A stretch of DNA of 17,828 bases from UBA3210 sp048359995 (lineage in GTDB: Bacteria > Bacillota_I > Bacilli_A > RFN20 > CAG-449): assembly GCA_048359995.1 (NCBI GenBank), contig DBGCPK010000012.1:1-17828 (forward strand), given 5' to 3'. Shown piece by piece: positions 6,650-14,774 of the stretch. Positions within the stretch are counted from its first letter, which is position 1. Every line of letters begins with the position of its first letter. A model generated the notes under the pieces. That model searched no databases, was not told the origin of the DNA, and worked only from the letters and a program-made list of their open reading frames with translations. The translations under genes and the position numbers were made by a program.

Positions 6650-8092
6650 TTACCTCAAATAGATATCGTCGCCCTTGCTCAAAAGCAAAATATTGTCCGG
6701 GCTAATATCCCTAATTAACATATATGCGTCTTTTTCGCTTTTGGTAATCAGCAGTCGGGAAAAAGAGTGATTTCGGATCAAAGGGTGTTTCTTCCCGCCG
6801 ACGAAAATGACGTTGTGATCTTTCAGAAGATCTCTTAAACGCGTGTTCTCCGAAACGAAATCGGCCCCCTGTTCGATGATTCCGCCGGTAATCACGTAGG
6901 AAATTCCCTTCAAGGTGTCCAAAAGATGTAACGACTCCTCGATCCCTCTCAGATTCGCATTGTAGGAATTGTCGATCAGATAACCGTGCGTCAACATGAA
7001 GACCTGATTTCTTCTTTCGAAGTCGGTGAATAGATGAAAAGCCATGAAGATTTCTTCTCTTCGTATCGAAAAGCGTTCGGCAATGGAGAGTATGCCGTCG
7101 AGATAACCGGCGAAAAAAGCGGAATGCACCGGAAAGGTTATATGTTTTCCATTTTCCTCGAAGGTCATACCTTCGATGCCGAAATGCACAAAGCGAAGAT
7201 TTTTTTCGCTGAAACGGACGATGTCCTCTCCATCGATTTCGCTGAGAAAGGGATTATCTCCGTTCAGAAACAATTTTCCTCCTTTTTTCAAAAGATTCCG
7301 GATTTTCATCTTTTCCTTTACGATATTGTCGATGGTTTCAAACGTAGCCAAGTGCATTTTTCCGATCGAAGTCACCACCGCATAATCCAATGAAAACAAT
7401 TGACCGAATTTTTCCATTTGACCGTGAGAATCGATTCCGAGTTCGAGAATCAGGATGTCGCAATCCGTCAGTTCCTCGTTGATGAATCTGGTGATTCCCA
7501 TTAAGGTATTGGTGTTCTTTTTCGGCGTTTGAACGCGGTATTTTATCGAAAGCGCGCTGTGCAGGTAATGCCGAAAACTGGTTTTCCCGAAACTCCCCGT
7601 AATTCCTATAATCGTCAGATTCGGAAAGCTTTCCGTTTTTCTCCGCGCCTTTCGGATATAACGCGCTTTGATCGCGGTTTCAAAAGGAAGAAGGAAGAAG
7701 AAGACGGCGAGGACGGAAAAAACGGAAAAAGCGATTTTAAAGCCGTAAAGAAACGGATAAAAGTAGAACAGAGGAAGGACAAGGGAAATCAAAATGAAGA
7801 AATGCAATGCACTTCTTCGGCTGAAACGGAATTTTACCGTACGGAAGCGAACCAAAAGATAGATCGAACCCACGAGATGGTAGATGAAAAAAAGAATCGT
7901 GCCGGAAAAGAAAAGGCTGAGAAGATCGGCGAAGCTCAGAAAAAAGAAATCGAATTTGAAGTGCGCGGTTAAAGAGCGGATCATTCTCCGCGGAGAGTAG
8001 TATTGCCGGACTAAAACGATCAGAAAATCAAGGCAGAGAACGACTGAAAAAAGGCCGGTTATCCCCTTTAAAATGTCACAAAAAATACTCAT
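6650..8092 (-). CDS. MurF-type Mur ligase with N-terminal membrane domain
   Basis: The 480-residue protein begins with about 145 residues of hydrophobic segments (roughly 8-30, 50-80, 95-114 and 116-140, separated by short basic loops). Mur ligase central and C-terminal domains follow. Catalytic features are the P-loop GITGSFGKTS (163-172), TNTLMGITRFI (194-204), ELGIDSHGQM (217-226), TSIGKMHL (241-248), FLNGDN (275-280), LIDNSYNANLRGIEESL (canonical DDsYNAnP) and TGGIIEQG. This set is most like MurF, which adds D-Ala-D-Ala to UDP-MurNAc-tripeptide. The soluble UDP-binding first domain of ordinary MurF is absent and replaced by the membrane region. The neighbouring ddl supports a MurF role. 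The start codon lies 17 bases inside the upstream hydrolase gene. Whether a standard MurF exists elsewhere in the genome is unknown, so no symbol is given. Confidence 0.8.
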   Translation of the reverse strand: MSIFCDILKGITGLFSVVLCLDFLIVLVRQYYSPRRMIRSLTAHFKFDFFFLSFADLLSLFFSGTILFFIYHLVGSIYLLVRFRTVKFRFSRRSALHFFILISLVLPLFYFYPFLYGFKIAFSVFSVLAVFFFLLPFETAIKARYIRKARRKTESFPNLTIIGITGSFGKTSFRHYLHSALSIKYRVQTPKKNTNTLMGITRFINEELTDCDILILELGIDSHGQMEKFGQLFSLDYAVVTSIGKMHLATFETIDNIVKEKMKIRNLLKKGGKLFLNGDNPFLSEIDGEDIVRFSEKNLRFVHFGIEGMTFEENGKHITFPVHSAFFAGYLDGILSIAERFSIRREEIFMAFHLFTDFERRNQVFMLTHGYLIDNSYNANLRGIEESLHLLDTLKGISYVITGGIIEQGADFVSENTRLRDLLKDHNVIFVGGKKHPLIRNHSFSRLLITKSEKDAYMLIRDISPDNILLLSKGDDIYLR

Positions 8093-8756
8093 CGAAGTCT
8101 AATCTAATCTCCTTAACATAATCCAAATAGGAAAAGTGATTTCCCGGATAAAACCGAATTTCCGCTTTCGGAAGGTATTTCCGGATTTTTTTGATTTGAT
8201 ATTTCCGGACTGCCTCGTCTTTTCGAAAACCGATGACCAGCGTCTTCGCGTGATTTTCCCTTTTTTTCGTCAGGTATTCGTGTACGCAGAGAAGAAAGGT
8301 CTCCTTCATGACTCCCGACGCATTTCGATAATCTTTGCTACCCGATAGAAAATGCGGAATCGGAAGAGAATGCTTGCGAAAGCTCTTATAGAGAAAGACC
8401 TTGAATGAATTCAAAGGATTTCGTCGCGGCCGTACGAGAGAAGGAGCGATCAGGATCAAACCCTTGACCGGATATTTTTCCGAATAAAAATATGCCAATT
8501 TCCCACCGAAAGAATGCCCGAGAACGACTAAGTCGTTCGTCAGATTCTTCTCGACGATCTGATGGATTTCCTCTATGAAATCACCGACTGAAAGGGCTTT
8601 GTCGATTTGGGAGAAGAGATCGATCAAAAGAACGTTAAACGCATTGGAAAAAGGCTGAACGAAGGATTCCATATACAATCGCGAAGTATTCCAGCCATGG
8701 ATCAAGAGCAACGTGTCATAACGGGAATCCGCGAAGTAATATCGATGTCCGATCAT
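8076..8756 (-). CDS. Alpha/beta hydrolase
   Basis: This 226-residue protein has the classic fold order. An oxyanion strand ends LLLIHGWN (16-23), the nucleophile elbow is GHSFGG (80-85, Ser82), the acid is Asp180 in VIGFRKDEA, and the catalytic His207 is in YPGNHF. No signal peptide is visible, so it is cytoplasmic. The frame stays open far upstream, but that part overlaps glmS. The ATG at 8756 gives a natural start and forms a four-base ATGA overlap with the glmS stop. The substrate is unknown. Its position between glmS and the MurF-type ligase suggests something linked to amino sugars or wall precursors, which is inference. An ordinary carboxylesterase is the alternative. Confidence 0.85.
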   Translation of the reverse strand: MIGHRYYFADSRYDTLLLIHGWNTSRLYMESFVQPFSNAFNVLLIDLFSQIDKALSVGDFIEEIHQIVEKNLTNDLVVLGHSFGGKLAYFYSEKYPVKGLILIAPSLVRPRRNPLNSFKVFLYKSFRKHSLPIPHFLSGSKDYRNASGVMKETFLLCVHEYLTKKRENHAKTLVIGFRKDEAVRKYQIKKIRKYLPKAEIRFYPGNHFSYLDYVKEIRLDFDEYFL

Positions 8757-10456
8757 TCGACCGTTACCGACTTTGCCAAATTTCGCGGTTTGTCGATGTT
8801 GACATTCAGAAGGCGACCGACATATAGACTCAACAGGTCGCCGAAATAAACCTGAACCAGAAAATTCAGAGGATATTCGTCTTCCTGCATTGGAAATTCG
8901 AAAATTTTTCCCTTTCTGGCTTCGATTTCCTGTTTTGCCAAATCGATGACGCTTTTGAATTTCGGCTGACTGGAAACGACGATAACGGGAAAATCTTCTC
9001 CCACCAGCGCCAAAGGTCCGTGTTTGAGTTCCCCGACATACAAAGCCTCGCTGTGAAGATAAGTGATCTCTTTGAGTTTCAGCGAGCATTCCAAAGCGGC
9101 GTCATAGTCGATGCCTTTACCCAAAAAATACATCGAGCGGTATTTTCGGATTTCTTCCGCTAAAAGGCGGACGGATTCCCGTCGATTCCAAGCCGATTTC
9201 AAGTATTTCGGCAGTTGTTTCAGATCCTCCGAAGATCGTTTTGTCAGTTTCATGGCAAGCAGATAAAGGACGACGACCTCGCCGAAATAGGCTTTGGTCG
9301 ATGCCACCGAAATCTCTTTTCCGACGCGAATATCCAACGATACTTTCGCTTCTCGGGCGATTTTCGAACGCGGATTATTGGTAATTCCGATCGTATTCCG
9401 TCCCTTCAATCTCTCCATCGATTTGATGACGTCCAACGTTTCGCCCGATTGGGAGATCAGGATAAACGCATCGTTTTTTCCGAAAATCAGATCTTCGTAG
9501 ATGAACTCGCTGGCCAGTTTTACCTCGACATGCGCATTCTTGACCCAACGCTTGAAAAGCAAGCCGGCGTGATAACTCGTTCCGCAGGCGATAACGTAAA
9601 TTTTTTTCGCCTTTTTCAGCGTTTCGATCGTCTCTTCTTCGATTAAATTTTCGTTTGCATATGCGTCGATTTCTTTTTCCAAAACGTCGGGGCATTCCTC
9701 GATCTCTTTTTCCAGAAAGCAATGAATTTGATCCGTCTTTTCGTTTTTGATTTCGATGCGCCGAAAACTTTCACCGACGCTTTTTCCCTCGCAATACAGG
9801 CGCATCTTTCCTTTTTCCAAAAAACCGTACTGATGATTTTCCAATTCGCAGTATTCCGGGCGATCCGTCTCGAAAGCATAGAGATCGCTGCTGATCAAAT
9901 ATCCCTCTTTGTCCTTGACGACGAGCAAAGGCGTTTCGTTTTTCAGGAAGTAGAGGCGCGGTTCGTCGCGGAAAAGAACGACGAAAGAATAACTTCCTTT
10001 CAACTTGCGATCGAGCAGAAACATACTTTTCAGCACGTCTTTTTCTCTCAGATAGAGATATTCCAAATAATTGACCGCGACTTCGCTGTCGGATTCTCCG
10101 GAAAAATGGTATCCTTTCTCGGATAATTCCCGCCTCAGTTCTTTATAGTTTTCGATCGTTCCGTTGTGTACCAAAGCGAAGATCTGATTTTCCGAAAGAA
10201 ACGGATGCGTGTTTTCCAAAGCCACTTTTCCATGCGTTGCCCATCGCGTATGTCCCATCGCGCAGAAAGCCTGATAAGGGTGAACGATCTTATCCAAATC
10301 TTCGAGAGATGAAGGGGTTTTAATCAAATGGATCCTCTCCTCGTCGAGATAGCTGATTCCCGATGAATCGTATCCTCGATATTCCAGCCGTTTCAATCCC
10401 CGCCGGATCACTTCGTAGTGATTCATCGATCCGACGCTTCCGATGATTCCGCACAT
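8753..10456 (-). CDS. glmS: Glutamine--fructose-6-phosphate aminotransferase
   Basis: GlmS converts fructose-6-phosphate and glutamine to glucosamine-6-phosphate, the first step to UDP-GlcNAc. The 567 residues carry the class II glutaminase domain with N-terminal nucleophile Cys2 (MCGIIGSVG), GHTRWATHG (68-76), HNGT (97-100) and GESDSEV. Two sugar isomerase lobes follow with ACGTSYHAG, SQSGETLDV and HSEALYVGELKHGPLALV, then the closing NIDKPRNLAKSVTVE tail. It is somewhat shorter than the usual 600-610 residues, but no motif is missing. The start codon shares one base with the glmM stop (TAATG). With only that junction upstream there is no room for a glmS ribozyme, so GlcN-6-P feedback by that route is not seen here. 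Confidence 0.97.
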   Translation of the reverse strand: MCGIIGSVGSMNHYEVIRRGLKRLEYRGYDSSGISYLDEERIHLIKTPSSLEDLDKIVHPYQAFCAMGHTRWATHGKVALENTHPFLSENQIFALVHNGTIENYKELRRELSEKGYHFSGESDSEVAVNYLEYLYLREKDVLKSMFLLDRKLKGSYSFVVLFRDEPRLYFLKNETPLLVVKDKEGYLISSDLYAFETDRPEYCELENHQYGFLEKGKMRLYCEGKSVGESFRRIEIKNEKTDQIHCFLEKEIEECPDVLEKEIDAYANENLIEEETIETLKKAKKIYVIACGTSYHAGLLFKRWVKNAHVEVKLASEFIYEDLIFGKNDAFILISQSGETLDVIKSMERLKGRNTIGITNNPRSKIAREAKVSLDIRVGKEISVASTKAYFGEVVVLYLLAMKLTKRSSEDLKQLPKYLKSAWNRRESVRLLAEEIRKYRSMYFLGKGIDYDAALECSLKLKEITYLHSEALYVGELKHGPLALVGEDFPVIVVSSQPKFKSVIDLAKQEIEARKGKIFEFPMQEDEYPLNFLVQVYFGDLLSLYVGRLLNVNIDKPRNLAKSVTVE

Positions 10457-11688
10457 TATTCTTTCTCCTCCGCGAACAAATTCTTGACTTCTTTCAACCT
10501 TTTTTCGGATAAACTCTGAAACTGAACGCGAAGCACATCTTCCGTCCCGCTTTCTCGGATCAGAAGATAGTCTTCTTTCGTCTTGATTTTTCCGACTCGT
10601 TCTTCGATTTGATTCTCTTTTTTATACAGAGGATGATCGGAAGATAGATTGATTTCGAAAGTATGGTAAGCCTTAAACGTGGAAAATTCCTCTTTGGAAG
10701 AAAGTACTCGCAAAATCCGAATCAGCGAATCCATCGAATCGCTGTAAGGGCGATCCGAAAAAAGCAAATGTCCGGAAGGCTCTCCGCCTAAATCGGCATT
10801 CCGTTCTTTCATCGCCGAGAGAATGTGTCCGTCACCCACCGGCGTCACGATCGTTTCGACGCCTTTTTTCTCCAATTCTTTGATCAATCCGCGATTGGCC
10901 GCGACGCTGAGGGCAACTTTCTTCGCGCTGCTTTCGCTTGCCAGAAGATAGAGAAGATCGTCTCCGGTATAAACGCGGTTTCGGTCGACCATCAAAAGAC
11001 GATCGCCGTCGCCGTCGAAAGCAAATCCGTAGTCATACTCGTTTTCTTTGACATATCGAACGAGCCTATCTGCGTAAAGCGCGCCGACGCCGTCGTTGAT
11101 GTTTCGCCCGTCGGGAAGCGCGTGAATGTAATCGACGTGATCGAGATGAAAGACGTTTTGAAACGAAGAAAATGCTCCGTTTGCCAGATCGACGACGATT
11201 TTATGGGGATTTCGGAAGTCGATTTTCGCGTTTAAATCGTCGATATATTCCCGATTATAAGAAAGATAGGAGATTTTCCCCAAATTTCCCATCAGCGAAA
11301 ATTTTTCTTCTTCCCCCAAGCGTCTTTCGATCTCTTCGACGGTTTTAGAATCGATCTTTTCGCCCGAAGAAGAAAAAACCTTGATGCCGTTGTCGTAATA
11401 AGGATTGTGGCTTGCCGTGACCACGATACCGTAATCCGCCTTATGCCGCCGCAAAAGAAAACTCATCATCGGCGTGGGAATCACGCCGAGAACTTCCATA
11501 TCGCAACCTTGCGTAACGATGCCGTTGATCAAAAGGTCGACGATCTGAGGGCTGGAAATCCGCGTATCGTAGCCGATCAGAATCTTGTTCGACTGTTTTC
11601 CCAACACCTGCCCCAAGCGAAGGCAGAGGTTGGAACAAATCAAATCCAATGCCCGCGCGCGAATTCCGTCCGTATTAAAAAATTTCAT
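10456..11688 (-). CDS. glmM: Phosphoglucosamine mutase
   Basis: GlmM turns glucosamine-6-phosphate into glucosamine-1-phosphate. The 410-residue protein has the family order: MKFFNTDGIRA at the N terminus (canonical FGTDGIRG), the phosphoserine loop TASHNP with Ser93, the metal-binding DGDGDR (225-230), the sugar-binding GEPSGH (302-307, usually GEQSGH) and the phosphate-binding RESGTEDVLRV near the end. It is shorter than the common 445-450 residues. The ATG at 11688 is preferred to the in-frame GTG at 11697 because it matches the family start and has AGGTGA 5 bases upstream. Directly followed by glmS, it forms the GlcN-1-P pair. General phosphohexomutases are the alternative, but the glmS pairing makes glmM likely. 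Confidence 0.92.
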   Translation of the reverse strand: MKFFNTDGIRARALDLICSNLCLRLGQVLGKQSNKILIGYDTRISSPQIVDLLINGIVTQGCDMEVLGVIPTPMMSFLLRRHKADYGIVVTASHNPYYDNGIKVFSSSGEKIDSKTVEEIERRLGEEEKFSLMGNLGKISYLSYNREYIDDLNAKIDFRNPHKIVVDLANGAFSSFQNVFHLDHVDYIHALPDGRNINDGVGALYADRLVRYVKENEYDYGFAFDGDGDRLLMVDRNRVYTGDDLLYLLASESSAKKVALSVAANRGLIKELEKKGVETIVTPVGDGHILSAMKERNADLGGEPSGHLLFSDRPYSDSMDSLIRILRVLSSKEEFSTFKAYHTFEINLSSDHPLYKKENQIEERVGKIKTKEDYLLIRESGTEDVLRVQFQSLSEKRLKEVKNLFAEEKE

Positions 11689-11737
11689 CTTCCTCACCTA
11701 CGAAAATATATGAGGAGAAATGAAATTTAAAACCGAA

Positions 11738-12037
11738 TCAGCGAAAATTGATTTCCGCGCGAACGATTCTTCTCTGCCGAATTTCCAGATAGATGTCCAG
11801 CGGCTCTTGCTCGGAAGAACAAACGCATTTGATCGCTTCTTTGCTTTGCAGCACCTTTTCGATTCGCAAAGGAAGGGCGATTCTTTTCAATTTCTCGATA
11901 AAGGCTCTGTCGTCCAATTCGCGATTTTCATCGATCGAATAGAACGTCGTCTGTCGAGTTAAAAGGCGATAAATTTCTTCTCCGCTTCCGCGATTGATCA
12001 CGTCGATCAGACGGATGGCGATCTCTTCCCGATTCAT
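11738..12037 (-). CDS. Small NTF2-like protein
   Basis: The 99-residue protein (MNREEIAIRLIDVIN...) has an N-terminal helix pair followed by beta strands ending IYLEIRQRRIVRAEINFR. The size and pattern fit the NTF2/SnoaL-like cone fold used by many small enzymes and binding proteins, but no catalytic residues can be named. The ATG at 12037 overlaps the upstream kinase stop as ATGA, with GGAG about 8 bases before it, so translation is coupled. No terminator is visible between it and glmM (49 bases), so it belongs to the operon. Function unknown; the fold guess is weak. Confidence 0.6.
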   Translation of the reverse strand: MNREEIAIRLIDVINRGSGEEIYRLLTRQTTFYSIDENRELDDRAFIEKLKRIALPLRIEKVLQSKEAIKCVCSSEQEPLDIYLEIRQRRIVRAEINFR

Positions 12038-13263
12038 TCTTTGCACTCCTTTTCTTTCCGTTCTCCAAGATGTCCGATATGGCGTGTGCCGAACTTGCTG
12101 AGTCGGACTTTCTTCGCATTATTCTTTCCGAAACGACGCTGCATTTCGGAAAGAAAGACTCCGCTTTCCTCTTTGCGGACGAGGCTCAGCACCGTGCCGG
12201 CAAATCCTCCTCCGTGTACTCGCGTTCCTCCGTTCTCGTTGATCTTCTTGCTGAGCAGAATTCCCTGAGGCAAATTTTCTTTCACGTTTTTCACATAGCA
12301 GTTTTTCAATTTTCGGTAACTGGAATCTCCGGATTGATCGATCAGGCGGACGAGCGAATCTTCATCGCGATTTTCGATTGCTTTCAAAGCGAGTTCAACC
12401 CGACGGTTTTCTTCGAAAAAGTGTTCCCCTCTCAGGTAAACCGATTCGGAAAACCGCTCGATCAGTTCCTTTCTTCGCGCGTAATACTCGCTTTCATCGA
12501 CTTCTCTCAGGTAGTTTTTTCCGAAAAATGATGACAAATCTTTCATATCTTTCTGTATTTTCAGATAGTGCCGAGTCAACGCGGTGTGCGAATCCAGGCA
12601 ATAGGTCAGAATGATATCGTATTTTCTGAAAAAGAAGCGCAGATTTCGCACAAAGGGCTTCTCGTTATTCGCAAAGTCGATGTAGTTGACTCCCCCGTAG
12701 CTGCTTCCCATTTGATCGAGCAAACCGCACGCTTTGCCGAAATAATGCGTTTCCGCCAGTTGGGAGATTTTGGCAATTTCAAAGGCACTGACGGCATCGT
12801 CGTTGTAGCAATAGGAGATAATCCTCCCGATCAGGTTTTCGAAGGCCGCGGAAGAAGAGACTCCGGCACCTTTGAAGATATTCGTCGTCGTAACGACGCG
12901 GATTCCTCCCAAAGCATATCCCCTTTCTTTCAAGTAAAAGAGAACTCCCCGTATCAGACCGATCGACTGCCCTCGTTCTTCCGGACGGAATTTCAGATCG
13001 TCCAAAGCGATCTTCATTTCGTTGTACCCGTCTGTTTTGTAGACAAAATAAGGTTGATCGCTCTTTCCGACTACCGCGAGAATGCTTAAATCCACGCTTC
13101 CCACCAGCGCTTTTCCGCAATTGTGATCGGTGTGATTTCCCAACAATTCGATGCGTCCCGGCGAAGAAAAAACCTCTTCGGCCTCTTCATGAAAGTAATT
13201 TCTGAAAAAGGTCGCGAGAGTATCGATTGCCATCATAAAACGCTTTTCACCCGGATTTTCCAT
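12034..13263 (-). CDS. Galactokinase-family GHMP sugar kinase
   Basis: The 409-residue protein has the three GHMP motifs: SPGRIELLGNHTDHN (34-48), the phosphate loop KGAGVSSSAAF (131-141) and RVHGGGFAGTVLSLV near the C terminus. The catalytic Asp is in LLDQMGSS (D183). This is the galactokinase branch, which phosphorylates sugars at C1. The first motif has GNHTDH instead of the GEHTDY of characterised GalK, changing a conserved Glu next to the sugar site; GNHTDH occurs in a Bacillota subgroup annotated galactokinase. The sugar may therefore not be galactose. I start at the ATG 13263, preceded by GAGGT with 7-base spacing. The ATG at 13308 would be essentially leaderless given the promoter at 13317. 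It is the first gene of the operon, next to amino-sugar genes and away from any galT or galE. Confidence 0.8.
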   Translation of the reverse strand: MENPGEKRFMMAIDTLATFFRNYFHEEAEEVFSSPGRIELLGNHTDHNCGKALVGSVDLSILAVVGKSDQPYFVYKTDGYNEMKIALDDLKFRPEERGQSIGLIRGVLFYLKERGYALGGIRVVTTTNIFKGAGVSSSAAFENLIGRIISYCYNDDAVSAFEIAKISQLAETHYFGKACGLLDQMGSSYGGVNYIDFANNEKPFVRNLRFFFRKYDIILTYCLDSHTALTRHYLKIQKDMKDLSSFFGKNYLREVDESEYYARRKELIERFSESVYLRGEHFFEENRRVELALKAIENRDEDSLVRLIDQSGDSSYRKLKNCYVKNVKENLPQGILLSKKINENGGTRVHGGGFAGTVLSLVRKEESGVFLSEMQRRFGKNNAKKVRLSKFGTRHIGHLGERKEKECKE

Positions 13264-13316
13264 AAAGATACCTCGTATTCCAACATCTCGGTCTTGCGAA
13301 CCGAACATTGATTCCT

Positions 13317-13344
13317 ATTATAAAGGATTTTCCGATGAAATCAA
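13317..13344 (-). promoter_or_regulatory. Promoter of the seven-gene wall operon
   Basis: On the minus strand TTGATT (13339-13344) and a perfect TATAAT (13317-13322) are separated by 16 bases; TTTGAT with 17 bases is an alternative -35. Transcription would start near 13310, leaving a leader of about 47 bases before the kinase ATG. The leader contains a small hairpin, TCGGT/ACCGA. The plsC-like gene ends only 32 bases upstream with no clear terminator, so read-through from it is possible. Confidence 0.75.
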
Positions 13345-13376
13345 ATACTCCGATCAAAAAAACGCATCGATTTTTC

Positions 13377-14639
13377 TTATCCGAAATGCCTCTTGCAAGC
13401 GAGTCGATAGATCGCTTCGGTCGCGAAATGAATTTTCGTCAACGCTTCCGGATAATCGTTCAGCCAGATAAAATAGGTGTGCTTGATATCGGCGACGTCG
13501 ATAGCCGAGCCGATTTCTCCTCGATGATTTTTGAAAAAATACTCGACGTGACAGGATTCCTGCTCGATCGCAGGACGAAAAAAGGAAAACGCCGTACCGT
13601 CGTCTAACGTGCCTTCGAGTTTCATTCCTTCGAGATCGTGAATGAACTTCACCGTTCCCATCGGCACAAATCCGATTCGAGGTCTCATCAATTCTTCTAT
13701 TTTCACTTGGTCGACGAACCGGTAATGACCGGAAGCGACTTCCTTTTCGACTTCCTCTCTCTCCCACGCATACCATTCCGGCACGGTGCTGAATTTTGTT
13801 TCTCCGTTCAGACATTTCAACGTTCCGTATTCGTCCAACTCGTATTCGATCCGACAATTCTCGCATCGAATGCGGATTCCCTCGCCTTTCATCCGGTATT
13901 CTTCGAGGCAATGCGGACAACGATAGAGGATTTTATGCGCGTTTTCCATGCGTTTCGAGCATTTCACACGAAAGCGATTCTCTCTTTGATAACGATAATC
14001 GTCGTAGATGAAGTTTTCTTCGATTCGCTTTTGTATCTCCTCTCCGGTCATCTTCCCGACCTCTTCGGCCGTGCATATCGGAAAAAACTCGCTCCTCATC
14101 GGAACTTTTCTGTACGGTTTTTTGTCCCATTGAGGAGAACGGATAAAATGCCCGTAACTTTTCAGCATCACGACGGGAACGTCGGCTTTTTTTATGAGTT
14201 TGCCCAACGCGCCGTCGATATGTTCGTTGACTCCCGCGAGCGAATACCGCGCTTCCGGATAGATGATGACGACGCCTCTCTTTTTCAGAATCGAAAAGAC
14301 GTGTTTGACGGCAACGATATCTTTGGTGAACTTCCTTTTGGCGATTCCTCCGACGCTCCGCATCAACGTCTCTCCGCGATTGTACTCTTCGATTGAAATC
14401 ATCCAACTCGGGCGATGAGGAAAAGTCGCCATCACCGCGACTTCGAAATCGATGAACGCGGCGTGCGTCGCAAGGACAACATAAGGAGGTTTCAACCCTT
14501 TCATATCCTTTTTTTCCAGTTTATATCTCAGTTTTCGCAGCGTAAACCACGAAATGACGACCATCAGAGGATAAAGAAACGCGGATGCCTTTTTCACTTT
14601 CCGGTTCATGTCCAATCTTTCCATCTTCTTCGGTTTCAT
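13377..14639 (-). CDS. PlsC-type acyltransferase with zinc ribbon
   Basis: The 420-residue protein has a short hydrophobic segment (about 19-33) and a 1-acyl-glycerol-3-phosphate acyltransferase-type domain. The catalytic H-x4-D is HAAFID (H59, D64), and the usual EGTRS block is YPEARYS (127-133). After that domain comes a zinc ribbon with C241-x2-C244 and C259-x2-C262, then an unrecognised C-terminal region of about 150 residues. Such a tail is absent from ordinary PlsC of about 240 residues. It probably acylates a lysophospholipid or related glycerolipid at the membrane; the substrate is open. The ATG at 14639 is set by GAGGTG 5 bases upstream. The ORF extends further, but only through the promoter region. 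It is divergent from the thiN-like gene. Confidence 0.8.
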   Translation of the reverse strand: MKPKKMERLDMNRKVKKASAFLYPLMVVISWFTLRKLRYKLEKKDMKGLKPPYVVLATHAAFIDFEVAVMATFPHRPSWMISIEEYNRGETLMRSVGGIAKRKFTKDIVAVKHVFSILKKRGVVIIYPEARYSLAGVNEHIDGALGKLIKKADVPVVMLKSYGHFIRSPQWDKKPYRKVPMRSEFFPICTAEEVGKMTGEEIQKRIEENFIYDDYRYQRENRFRVKCSKRMENAHKILYRCPHCLEEYRMKGEGIRIRCENCRIEYELDEYGTLKCLNGETKFSTVPEWYAWEREEVEKEVASGHYRFVDQVKIEELMRPRIGFVPMGTVKFIHDLEGMKLEGTLDDGTAFSFFRPAIEQESCHVEYFFKNHRGEIGSAIDVADIKHTYFIWLNDYPEALTKIHFATEAIYRLACKRHFG

Positions 14640-14663
14640 CTTCACACCTCGCAAATCCATTTC

Positions 14664-14672
14664 ATTATAGCA
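14664..14672 (-). promoter_or_regulatory. Extended -10 promoter of plsC-like gene
   Basis: On the minus strand TGC followed by a perfect TATAAT (14664-14669) lies 25 bases before the ATG at 14639. The -35 region at the right distance (TTCTAT) is poor, so this would work mainly as an extended -10 promoter. Confidence 0.6.
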
Positions 14673-14723
14673 CAATAAATAAACAAATAGAATAAAGATG
14701 TCTATTTGTAGAAAATTGTCCGC

Positions 14724-14752
14724 TTGCACGAAATGCGGAAAGAACCTATAAT
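14724..14752 (+). promoter_or_regulatory. Promoter of thiN-like gene
   Basis: TTGCAC (14724-14729) and a perfect TATAAT (14747-14752) have a 17-base spacer. Transcription would start near 14759, immediately before the AGGAGA ribosome binding site at 14762-14767. This excludes the longer reading of the gene that begins at 14724. Confidence 0.8.
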
Positions 14753-14774
14753 AAGATCGACAGGAGATTTCGCG

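Noticed and set aside
8757..9089. N-terminal extension of the hydrolase frame into glmS
   Set aside because: The extra 111 residues are Arg/Ser-rich out-of-frame translation of glmS. The ATGA junction at 8753-8756 gives a natural start.
13323..13376. Possible terminator after the plsC-like gene
   Set aside because: There are T runs near 13360, but only a four-base stem (CGAT/ATCG) can be drawn, too weak to call.
13930..14406. Arg-rich 157-codon minus-strand frame within the plsC-like gene
   Set aside because: It is an out-of-frame reading of the acyltransferase, whose motifs and zinc ribbon are in the other frame.
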